DNA of 6,851 bases from an uncultured Clostridia bacterium (lineage in GTDB: Bacteria; Bacillota; Clostridia; Oscillospirales; Oscillospiraceae). The notes beneath the pieces are model-generated. The model did not search any database. It saw nothing but the letters and a program-made list of their open reading frames with translations, and had not been told where the DNA came from. A program made the translations under genes and the position numbers. Numbering within the stretch: the stretch's first letter is position 1; every line of letters begins with the position of its first letter. Below are positions 1 through 5,442 of the stretch, one piece after another. The stretch is taken from assembly GCA_945927915.1 (NCBI GenBank), contig CAMEMX010000079.1, forward strand, positions 1-6,851, read 5' to 3'.

Positions 1-3
1 GAA

Positions 4-102
4 TAGTGAATAGTGAGGGCGGCAACCTGATGCCCGCATTTCAAAATCGTTCGCGCGAGCGAACACCATACCTGTTCACTGTTCACCATTCACTATTCAC
101 TA
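4..102. repeat. Heptad repeats in inverted orientation flanking a small intergenic element
   Basis: Four heptads of the form TTCACTR/TTCACCA run in tandem at 75-102 (TTCACTG, TTCACCA, TTCACTA, TTCACTA). The reverse complement TAGTGAATAGTGA is present at 4-16 and pairs perfectly with 90-102 over 13 bases. The left arm probably continues beyond the window. Between the arms are a GGGC/GCCC pair and a six-base-pair hairpin. The whole is AT-richer than the operon, carries no plausible gene, and looks like a palindromic or MITE-like intergenic element. No transposase or target duplication is visible. Confidence 0.6.
49..64. other. Perfect six-base-pair hairpin inside the intergenic element
   Basis: GTTCGC at 49-54 pairs with GCGAAC at 59-64 around the tetraloop GCGA (a GNRA-type loop on the plus strand). 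On the minus strand, the direction of the eut transcript, the stem is followed by GATTTTG, so it could act as a weak intrinsic terminator 74 bases after the eutN stop. The T run is only four long, so termination is uncertain. Confidence 0.45.
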
Positions 103-127
103 AGAACAGCAACAGATTGCCCCCGCC

Positions 128-144
128 CTACAGGTCTCTACAGG
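128..144. repeat. Short direct repeat CTACAGG across the eutN stop
   Basis: CTACAGG occurs at 128-134 and 138-144, separated by TCT. The second copy contains the eutN stop codon. On the minus strand this reads CCTGTAG-AGA-CCTGTAG followed by GGCGGGGGC, which resembles the start of GC-rich TGTAGGGGCGG-type intergenic repeats that I recall from Clostridia genomes. Confidence 0.6.
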
Positions 145-374
145 GATTGCTCATCCAAAATTCCCACAATGGCGGCGTCGGCGGGGGCGTTCGGGCAGAC
201 GAGGCGTGCCGCGCCGCCGAAGGCGAGGATCACGCGCTCGCCCGTCCCCGCGCCGACGAGGTCGGCTGCGACGATCTCGTCGCGCCCGACGCGCACACGC
301 AGCAGGCTCTGCCCCGTGAGCGCGGGGCATTTTTTCGTCGCCCAGACCGCACCCGTTACCGTGCCGATCCTCAT
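138..374 (-). CDS. eutN: Microcompartment vertex protein EutN (BMC-P pentamer)
   Basis: Small EutN/CcmL-family protein; the family forms pentamers that cap the vertices of the shell. The product has 78 residues, shorter than the roughly 95 of E. coli EutN. Family blocks present are IGTVTGAVWATKK (3-15), SLLRVRV (23-29), IVAADLVGAGTGERVIL (34-50), GGAARLV (53-59) and DAAIVGILDE (66-75). Part of the shortening is a tight turn near residues 30-33 where relatives have a longer loop; the rest is at the C-terminus, which stops three residues after GILDE. The start ATG at 374 overlaps the preceding stop by 4 bases and has GGAGG seven bases upstream. The stop TAG lies in a direct repeat (128-144), so the last residues may have been reshaped by a repeat sequence. 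The fold looks complete enough to work, but loss of a final strand is possible. Confidence 0.93.
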   Translation of the reverse strand: MRIGTVTGAVWATKKCPALTGQSLLRVRVGRDEIVAADLVGAGTGERVILAFGGAARLVCPNAPADAAIVGILDEQSL

Positions 375-847
375 GCCCTGCCCTCCAGCACGTCCCGCGC
401 CAGAGGCGTCAGCCGTCCCTCGACGGGCAGTCCCTCGCGCAGCAGGCGGCGCACCTCATTCGCCGTGAGCAGCTTTTCGCCGCCGCGGGCAGCGCCGCGC
501 TCCAAAAACCGCACGCCGAGCTGCTTTAATTGCCGCTCGGCGGCCAGCAGGCGCGACCACAGCGCGCGGTTGGCCGTGCGGCTGAATTGCCGGTATTCCA
601 AGCCCTCCGGGCAGAGGTAGACGGGCTTTCCCAGAAGCAGCGCCTGCGTGAGCGTCTCGTCGGGCAGGTGCAAAAGCGCACAGCCGGACAGCGAGCCGAT
701 CACCACCGCCGCATATTCGCCCTGCGTGACATAGTGAAAGCCGAGGTCGCGCTCCGGCGCACGTCCCACAAGCAGGGCGGCGGGACGGCGCTCTTCCTGC
801 CTGCGCCGCACCTCCGCGACGACCTGCTCAATCAGCCGCTCGTTCAT
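371..847 (-). CDS. Uncharacterised Firmicutes-type ethanolamine utilization protein
   Basis: A 158-residue protein of unknown function. I recognise it as the uncharacterised protein of non-proteobacterial eut operons that lies between pduL and eutN (I believe the TIGR02536 eut_hyp family, from memory). Three parts are visible. Residues 2-19 are a charged amphipathic helix (LIEQVVAEVRRR). Residues 22-85 resemble a Rossmann or flavoprotein-like core with strands AALLV, AAVVIGSLSG and KPVYLCPEGLEYR, and the phrase ALLLGKPVYL. Residues 125-158 carry KLLTANEVRRLL and RLTPLARDVL, similar to the start of EutQ and of EutT. No signal peptide or membrane segment is seen, so it is probably cytosolic or lumenal. 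The ATG at 847 overlaps the pduL stop (ATGA) with only a weak GGGG upstream, and its own stop overlaps eutN in the same way, so it is probably translated by coupling. Flavin binding is only a guess. Confidence 0.85.
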   Translation of the reverse strand: MNERLIEQVVAEVRRRQEERRPAALLVGRAPERDLGFHYVTQGEYAAVVIGSLSGCALLHLPDETLTQALLLGKPVYLCPEGLEYRQFSRTANRALWSRLLAAERQLKQLGVRFLERGAARGGEKLLTANEVRRLLREGLPVEGRLTPLARDVLEGRA

Positions 848-1446
848 ACGAGCATCCCCAGATCGCCCGGCGCAAAGCCGCAGGCGTTGGCCTCGTCATA
901 GTCGAGGTGGGCGAAGGTGCGGAACTTCGGGCTGACGCGCACGACGACGTCCCCGAAGACCACGGGCCGCGCCGTCAGCGCCTTCAGGCGCACGACCGCG
1001 CCGTCCGTTACCCCGCGCGAGGCGGCGTCCTCGGGCGTCATATGGACGTGCCGCTGCGCGACGATGACGCCGCTTTCCAGCGTGAGCCGCCGGTCGCCGT
1101 TTTCGAGCGTGATGCCGCCCGTCCCGGCGGTATTTCCGCTCTGGCGCACGGGCGCTTCGATGCCGAGGCTCACGCAGTCGGTCTTCGACAGCTCCACCTG
1201 ACATTCGCTGCGCTCCGGGCCGAGGACGGCGACGCGGTCAAAGCGCCCCTTCGGCGTGACGAGGCTGACGCGCTCGTTGCAGACGAACTGCCCCGGCTGC
1301 GACAGCGGGCGCTTTTCCGTCAGGCCGTGACCGAACAGGGCGAACGCCGCCTCCTTCGTCAGATGCACATGGCGTCCCGACGCCTCCAATTCGACAAATA
1401 AGCGCGAGGTCAGGGCTTCCGTGACGCGCGTTACCAAATCATCCAT
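844..1446 (-). CDS. pduL: Phosphate acyltransferase, PduL type (EutD role)
   Basis: Interconverts acetyl-CoA and acetyl phosphate, regenerating CoA in the compartment and allowing ATP synthesis by acetate kinase. The 200-residue product has both PduL half-barrels: EASGRHVHLT (21-30) and AQRHVHMTPEDA (130-141), with His26, His28, His133 and His135 as expected zinc ligands, and AHLDYDEANACG (179-190) with His180. Arg101 in VRQSGNT matches a conserved active-site arginine of the family. Residues 2-15 look like an amphipathic helix, compatible with the N-terminal encapsulation peptide of compartment-associated PduL. The start ATG at 1446 follows AAAGGAG at five bases and lies two bases after the eutT stop. 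The reading frame continues upstream inside eutT, but that part is a shadow of eutT. The enzyme replaces the Pta-like EutD of enterobacteria. The stop overlaps the next gene by 4 bases. Confidence 0.95.
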   Translation of the reverse strand: MDDLVTRVTEALTSRLFVELEASGRHVHLTKEAAFALFGHGLTEKRPLSQPGQFVCNERVSLVTPKGRFDRVAVLGPERSECQVELSKTDCVSLGIEAPVRQSGNTAGTGGITLENGDRRLTLESGVIVAQRHVHMTPEDAASRGVTDGAVVRLKALTARPVVFGDVVVRVSPKFRTFAHLDYDEANACGFAPGDLGMLV

Positions 1447-1448
1447 TC

Positions 1449-2132
1449 TTACTCCTTTCCGGCCTTGCAGCGGATCATCAGGATCCAGCACAGGCTCGAA
1501 AGACGGTTGAGCGCCTGCAAAATATCCACGCGGCGCAGCTTGCCGTCGGCGTCGGCAAACGCGCGGCAGCAGGCAAGCTCCGCTTCGCGCACCTTCGTGC
1601 GCAGGCGGTTCAGGTGCAAAATAGCCTCGCCGTCGGTGTACGCGGGCAGAAAATGCGGCTGACCGTAGTATTTGTCGGGGAAATGGCTGTGCTCGCGCAG
1701 CTCCGCGTCCGTCAGGCCGCACAGGCGCACCTCCGCCACCTGCTCGTCCAGCACGTCCGCGCGGATGAGCGAGCGGACGAGGTCCAGCATCTCCTGCAGC
1801 GCGGAGACGAGCGAAGCCTTTTCCCGCAGGGCGTGCTGGCAGAGCAGAATTTCCGCCTCCAGGGCGTCGATCTGCCCGCGGAAGGCGATGCGCGGGTGCG
1901 TCTTCGGCACGAGAAGATTGCCCGAAAGATGGGTCAGCTCCTCCGGCTTTTCGGCAAATTCCCCGCCGAAGAGGGTCGTAAAGGTCTTCCTCCGCGTTTC
2001 CACGGGGATGCGCTCCCTTTGCAGCCAGTCGCGGGCGGAGGGCGTCAGGCGGTCGCCCTCCCTGAGCCAGAAGACCCGCCTGCCGTCCTGCGTCCGCACG
2101 GCGGCGCGGACGTTTTCCTCCGTAAAGAGCAT
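1449..2132 (-). CDS. eutT: Corrinoid adenosyltransferase EutT, form lacking the cysteine metal motif
   Basis: Makes adenosylcobalamin from ATP and cob(I)alamin, supplying the cofactor of EutBC. The product is 227 residues. The C-terminal two thirds carry the helical motifs shared by EutT and PduO-type enzymes: LTHLSGNLLVPKTHPRIAFR (66-85), SLIRADVLDE (121-130), LNRLRTKVREAE (174-185) and DILQALNRLSS (203-213). The segment that in Salmonella EutT holds the metal-binding HX11CCX2C motif is absent: only about 18 residues separate the N-terminal module from the KPEELTHL block, with no Cys or His among them. Listeria EutT is likewise reported to lack it. Residues 2-45 form a separate LTxxxVR...LTPxARD module (see findings). 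The start ATG shares a base with the eutM stop and has no clear Shine-Dalgarno, suggesting reinitiation. Its last codons (GKE, GGAAAGGAG) double as the pduL ribosome binding site. Confidence 0.93.
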   Translation of the reverse strand: MLFTEENVRAAVRTQDGRRVFWLREGDRLTPSARDWLQRERIPVETRRKTFTTLFGGEFAEKPEELTHLSGNLLVPKTHPRIAFRGQIDALEAEILLCQHALREKASLVSALQEMLDLVRSLIRADVLDEQVAEVRLCGLTDAELREHSHFPDKYYGQPHFLPAYTDGEAILHLNRLRTKVREAELACCRAFADADGKLRRVDILQALNRLSSLCWILMIRCKAGKE

Positions 2133-2428
2133 TATTTCTGCGGAATGTCGGCGCGGCCTCTGGGCAGGATCGCGTCGACCTCCGTGTGCGGACGCGGGAT
2201 GACGTGGACGGAGATCAGCTCTCCGACCTTCTCCGCCGCTGCCGCGCCGGCATCCGTCGCCGCCTTGACCGCGCCGACGTCGCCGCGCACCATCACCGTG
2301 ACCAGACCGCCGCCGATCTGCTCCTTGCCGACGAGCTGGACGTTTGCGGCCTTGACCATCGCGTCCGCCGCCTCGATCGCGCCGACAAGTCCGCGCGTTT
2401 CGATCATACCGAGTGCATTCGTGTTCAT
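2132..2428 (-). CDS. eutM: Hexameric microcompartment shell protein EutM (PduA-like, BMC-H)
   Basis: Single-domain BMC protein that forms the hexameric tiles making up most shell facets. The product of the chosen start is 98 residues with the full family pattern: [20 protein letters not shown] at the N-terminus, the pore loop [28 protein letters not shown], and [13 protein letters not shown] near the end. The pore wording IGGG matches EutM rather than the KIGSG of PduA, although the rest is about equally close to both. I chose the second in-frame ATG (2428-2426) rather than the first (2434-2432): GGAGG at 2440-2436 is seven bases from the second but only one from the first, and the shorter N-terminus matches PduA in length. 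The gene sits 13 bases after eutE and overlaps the eutT start by one base (TAATG). Confidence 0.95.
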   Translation of the reverse strand: MNTNALGMIETRGLVGAIEAADAMVKAANVQLVGKEQIGGGLVTVMVRGDVGAVKAATDAGAAAAEKVGELISVHVIPRPHTEVDAILPRGRADIPQK

Positions 2429-2435
2429 GTTCATT

Positions 2436-2440
2436 CCTCC
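2436..2440 (-). promoter_or_regulatory. Shine-Dalgarno site deciding the eutM start
   Basis: GGAGG on the minus strand, in the 13-base gap after eutE. It lies one base from the ATG at 2434 and seven bases from the ATG at 2428. Normal spacing selects the second ATG and removes two residues (Met-Asn) from the longest reading. Confidence 0.7.
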
Positions 2441-2441
2441 G

Positions 2442-3875
2442 TTATTGATTCAGTCTGCGCAGGATTTCCTGCGTCAGCGTCTCCAAAAGCGCCGCGTCGT
2501 CCTGCGGCAGGGGCGTCTGCGCACGTTCCTCCGTACCCCACGCCACACGGCGCAGGTTGATGAGGTCGAGCGGGCCGATGTTGTTCGACGACGAGCTGCC
2601 GCCGACCGCGCCGCAGCCGAGGGTGAGGGCGGGGAAGAGCTTCGTCGTCAGGCCGATGCCGCCGAGCGAGGCCGGCGTGTTGACCAGAAAGCGCGAGACG
2701 GGGATCTCCAGCGCAAAGCGGCGGATGACCGCCTCGTCCTTCGCGTGGATGGCGAAGGTGTGGCCCGCGCCCTCGCCCAGAAGCACCTCGACGGCGCGCT
2801 TTAAGACGGTGTTCTCGTCGCGCTCGATGAACAGGGCGAGGACGGGGCAGAGCTTTTCGCGGGAATAGGGACGCGTCGGCCCGGCCTCCGTCTCGCGGGC
2901 GATGAGCACCTTCGTCCCCGGCGGGACGGGGAAGCCCGCCAGCGCGGCCACCTCACAGGCGGTCTTGCCGACGACTTTGGGGTTGATGGTGCCGTCGGCG
3001 CGAAGAAGGAGCCTGGACAGCTTCGCGGCCTCCTCCGTCGGGAGGAAGTAAGCGCCCTGCTTCTGAAACTCCGCCTTGACGCGCTCGGCGCAGCATTCCT
3101 CGACCACGACGCTCTGCTCCGAGGCGCAGACCGTGCCGTTGTCGAAGGTCTTCGAGCGGATGATGTCCGCGACGGCCTTGGGGATGTCGGCGGACTTGTG
3201 GATATAGGCCGGGCCGTTGCCCGCGCCGACGCCGATGGCCGGCTTGCCGGACGAGTAGGCCGCGCGCACCATCGCGCCGCCGCCCGTGGCGAGGATCAGG
3301 CGCGTGAATTCGTTGCGCATCAGCTCCTGCACGGCGGGCATCGTCGGCGTGGAGATGCAGCCGACGGCGCCCTTCGGGCAGCCTGCCGCCTCCGCCGCGC
3401 GGGCGACCAGCTCCGCCGCCCGGGTCGTACACCTGACCGCGTGCGGGTGCGGCGAAAAGACGATGGGGCTGCCCGCCTTGAGCGCGATCATCGCCTTGTA
3501 GATGACCGTCGAGGTCGGGTTCGTCGACGGGACGATGCCCGCGATCACGCCGACCGGCACGCCCACGTCCCAGACGCGCTTTTCCCTGTCCTCGCGCAGG
3601 ATGCCGACGGCCTTCATGCCGCAGATCGCGCCGTAGACGCGCTCGGCGGCGAAGCGGTTTTTGGCCTCCTTGTCGCGCGGGTTGCCGAAGCCGGTCTCCT
3701 CGCACGCCATGCGTCCCAGCTCGGCGGCGTTTTCGCTGCCAGCGCGGCAGATGGCCTCCGTGATGGCGTCGAGCTGCTCCTGCTGGAGGGTGCGCAGCGT
3801 CTGAAACGCCGCCTCCGCCTGCCGCAGCAGACACCTTGTCTCCTGCACGGAGCGCAGATCCTTGTCAAATTCCAT
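2442..3875 (-). CDS. eutE: CoA-acylating acetaldehyde dehydrogenase, EutE type, with C-terminal tail helix
   Basis: Oxidises acetaldehyde to acetyl-CoA with NAD+ and CoA inside the compartment. The product has 477 residues of the aldehyde dehydrogenase fold. Visible motifs are [20 protein letters not shown] (109-128, nucleotide and substrate site), SPHPHA (141-146), [12 protein letters not shown] (196-207), [11 protein letters not shown] (215-225) and the catalytic cysteine Cys250 in [13 protein letters not shown]. The VCASEQ context and the overall wording resemble the aldehyde dehydrogenase half of AdhE more than enterobacterial EutE. After the fold ends near residue 445, a Thr/Pro linker leads to a predicted amphipathic helix at 460-475, a likely encapsulation peptide. 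The ATG at 3875 has AGGAGGAGG overlapping the eutL stop. A longer reading frame upstream has no better start and would run into eutL. PduP-type substrate preference cannot be excluded from sequence, but context favours acetaldehyde. Confidence 0.95.
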   Translation of the reverse strand: MEFDKDLRSVQETRCLLRQAEAAFQTLRTLQQEQLDAITEAICRAGSENAAELGRMACEETGFGNPRDKEAKNRFAAERVYGAICGMKAVGILREDREKRVWDVGVPVGVIAGIVPSTNPTSTVIYKAMIALKAGSPIVFSPHPHAVRCTTRAAELVARAAEAAGCPKGAVGCISTPTMPAVQELMRNEFTRLILATGGGAMVRAAYSSGKPAIGVGAGNGPAYIHKSADIPKAVADIIRSKTFDNGTVCASEQSVVVEECCAERVKAEFQKQGAYFLPTEEAAKLSRLLLRADGTINPKVVGKTACEVAALAGFPVPPGTKVLIARETEAGPTRPYSREKLCPVLALFIERDENTVLKRAVEVLLGEGAGHTFAIHAKDEAVIRRFALEIPVSRFLVNTPASLGGIGLTTKLFPALTLGCGAVGGSSSSNNIGPLDLINLRRVAWGTEERAQTPLPQDDAALLETLTQEILRRLNQ

Positions 3876-3886
3876 GTTGCCTCCTC

Positions 3887-4534
3887 CTAAATGACGGGCG
3901 CCGCCGCGACCGCCCGGATGGCCTCGGCGAACGCGTCGCACGCGGCCTGACACGCCGACTGCGTGCCCGTGAGCAGCCCGCCGGCAAAATTCGTCTCGCT
4001 CGGCGGGGCGAAAAATTCCTTCAGCTCGACGTCCGACGCCTTGAGCGCGGCGTCCAGTCCCACGACCGCCTCCACGGGCGGCGCGATCAGGTAAGCCAGC
4101 GGCTGACCGAGGGGGACATGGGCGAGGGACGAGAGGTAGCTGCCCGTGCGCGAGACGCAGTGGGCGAGATAGACGATGTCGCCTTCTTCGTTCGCCGTGC
4201 GGAAGCCGAGGCTGTCGAGGGCGGCACGGGCGGCGCTCAGGCCGCTTTTGACCTCCGAGGGGTTGCGCCCGCCGAGGACGCCGATGACCTCGCCGGCCAG
4301 CCTCGTCGAGGCATTGGACGCGCCCGCGTACAGGCTTCTGGCGTAGACCACGCCGACGCTGGCGGCCTTGGTCGCCTCATCGAGGGCGATATAGGTCGCG
4401 TCGTCGCAGTCCGTGGAGATCAGCCCCACCGTGCTGCAATCCTTCGGCAGCTTCAGCGCCCTGCGCAGGCCGGGGCTGACGTTGGCGATGAGCTGGACGG
4501 AGAGGGTCTTGACGGGAATGATCTGTCCGATCAT
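3887..4534 (-). CDS. eutL: Microcompartment shell protein EutL (tandem-domain BMC-T)
   Basis: Shell tile with two BMC domains per chain, forming a pseudohexameric trimer. In known EutL structures the trimer has a gated pore and binds ethanolamine. The product is 215 residues against about 219 in E. coli and aligns along its length. Recognisable blocks include LKLPKDCSTVGLIS (about 27-40), CDDATYIALDEATKAA, VVYARSLYAGAS, GEVIGVLGGRNPSE near the end of the first domain, then LAHCVSRTGSYLSS, AYLIAPPVEA, PPSETNFAGGLLTG and CQAACDAF in the second. The ATG at 4534 overlaps the eutC stop (ATGA) and has AGGAGG seven bases upstream, inside eutC. The stop codon TAG at 3889-3887 is part of the Shine-Dalgarno sequence of the next gene. 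EutL is specific to ethanolamine-type shells, which supports calling this a eut rather than a pdu locus. Confidence 0.97.
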   Translation of the reverse strand: MIGQIIPVKTLSVQLIANVSPGLRRALKLPKDCSTVGLISTDCDDATYIALDEATKAASVGVVYARSLYAGASNASTRLAGEVIGVLGGRNPSEVKSGLSAARAALDSLGFRTANEEGDIVYLAHCVSRTGSYLSSLAHVPLGQPLAYLIAPPVEAVVGLDAALKASDVELKEFFAPPSETNFAGGLLTGTQSACQAACDAFAEAIRAVAAAPVI

Positions 4535-5430
4535 GACAATGCCTCCTGTACCAAATCAATGCCCGATGTCTTCTGCTTGAGCATCTTTTCGATCAGCGAC
4601 GCGATGTGCGCGCCGGCCTCGACCGCCGGGACGCCCTGCCGGTGGATGTTCGACACGACGGTGCGCCTGGATTCGGGGATGCCGCGATAGGGCTTGTAGG
4701 TCAGGTAAGCGGACATGGATTCGTTTGTCACCAGACCCGGACGCTCGCCGACGAGCATACACACCAGCTCGCAGCCCGTCAGCTCGCCGATGTGGTCGGA
4801 CGCGCCGACGCGGCAGAATTTGACGAACAGCCCTTTGCCAAGCTCGATGCCGCGCGCCTTGAGGCCCTGCCGGATGGCGCTGGCGCAGTCGATGGCGTTG
4901 GCCTCGATCGCCGCCGAGGAAAGGCCGTCCCCGATGACGAGCAGGACGCGCTGGTTGGCGCAGGTTTCCCGGATGACGGTCTGATTCTGCTCGTCAAAGC
5001 GCCGGCCGAGGTCGGGCCGCGTCAGGTATTCGTCCTTGTCGCGGCACTCGGTCTTGACGGGGATCAGGCCGTTGGCCTTGGCGAATTCCTCCGGCACGAG
5101 GGAGAACACGCTGTCCTGCGCCGCCGCGTGATCCGCGCGGAAGCGCAGCAGCGTCGCGGTCTTGTAGCGCGTGCCTGCCCGCCCGACGCCGAGACGCGCG
5201 GGCGTTTTGGCCTTGAGCGCCAGGAAGGCCGCCGCGTTTTTCGGCTGCTCAACGAGATATTGCTTGCGCAGATCGACGGTCGTGATATCCTCGATCACGC
5301 CGCCGTCGTCTCCGCGGACGGGCTGTGTGGGCTTGTATTCGCCCGCCTTGACGGGCGGCTCGGGACAGTCTCCCGTGTGCAGCTCGCGCAGCATCTGCGC
5401 GACGATGGTCTTGAGTTCCTCCTTGTTCAT
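4531..5430 (-). CDS. eutC: Ethanolamine ammonia-lyase small subunit EutC
   Basis: Small subunit of ethanolamine ammonia-lyase, which helps bind adenosylcobalamin and pairs with EutB. The product has 299 residues, close to the roughly 295 of E. coli EutC. Family blocks are ARLGVGRAGTRYKT (78-91), LLRFRADHAAAQDSVF (94-109), GDGLSSAAIEANA (167-179), GERPGLVTNESMSAYLTYKP (228-247) and NIHRQG (261-266). Residues 2-17 form a predicted amphipathic helix followed by a Pro/Gly-rich linker (20-45). This fits the N-terminal targeting segment known for EutC of the Salmonella/E. coli system; the role here is inference. The ATG at 5430-5428 is preceded at 6 bases by AAAGGAGG, which overlaps the eutB stop. 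The last codons overlap eutL by 4 bases (ATGA), so EutC and EutL are probably translationally coupled. Very secure. Confidence 0.97.
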   Translation of the reverse strand: MNKEELKTIVAQMLRELHTGDCPEPPVKAGEYKPTQPVRGDDGGVIEDITTVDLRKQYLVEQPKNAAAFLALKAKTPARLGVGRAGTRYKTATLLRFRADHAAAQDSVFSLVPEEFAKANGLIPVKTECRDKDEYLTRPDLGRRFDEQNQTVIRETCANQRVLLVIGDGLSSAAIEANAIDCASAIRQGLKARGIELGKGLFVKFCRVGASDHIGELTGCELVCMLVGERPGLVTNESMSAYLTYKPYRGIPESRRTVVSNIHRQGVPAVEAGAHIASLIEKMLKQKTSGIDLVQEALS

Positions 5431-5442
5431 CCCGCGCCTCCT

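Noticed and set aside
105..120. AGCAA motif that recalls the EutV antiterminator hairpin
   Set aside because: The motif is on the plus strand, opposite to the eut transcript, lies after eutN rather than upstream of a gene, and lacks the paired hairpins and terminator of the EutV target.
1..137. CRISPR array suggested by the heptad repeats
   Set aside because: The repeat units are seven bases, contiguous or inverted, with no spacers of regular length and no nearby cas genes.
6..620. Plus-strand open frame covering the left flank and parts of eutN and the unknown gene
   Set aside because: It begins in the heptad repeat and continues as low-complexity Arg/Ala/Pro sequence antisense to supported genes.
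1447..1722. Upstream extension of the pduL reading frame
   Set aside because: It lies within eutT in another frame and has Arg/Pro/Ala-rich shadow composition; the ATG at 1446 has a good ribosome binding site and gives a normal PduL length.
2132..2428. Assignment of the BMC-H protein and dehydrogenase to a propanediol (pdu) locus
   Set aside because: EutB, EutC and EutL are diagnostic of ethanolamine use and are contiguous with these genes; no diol dehydratase gene is present.
1614..2804. Plus-strand open frame of 396 codons across eutT, eutM and part of eutE
   Set aside because: It crosses three well-supported genes on the other strand, shows no family motif and changes composition at each gene boundary.
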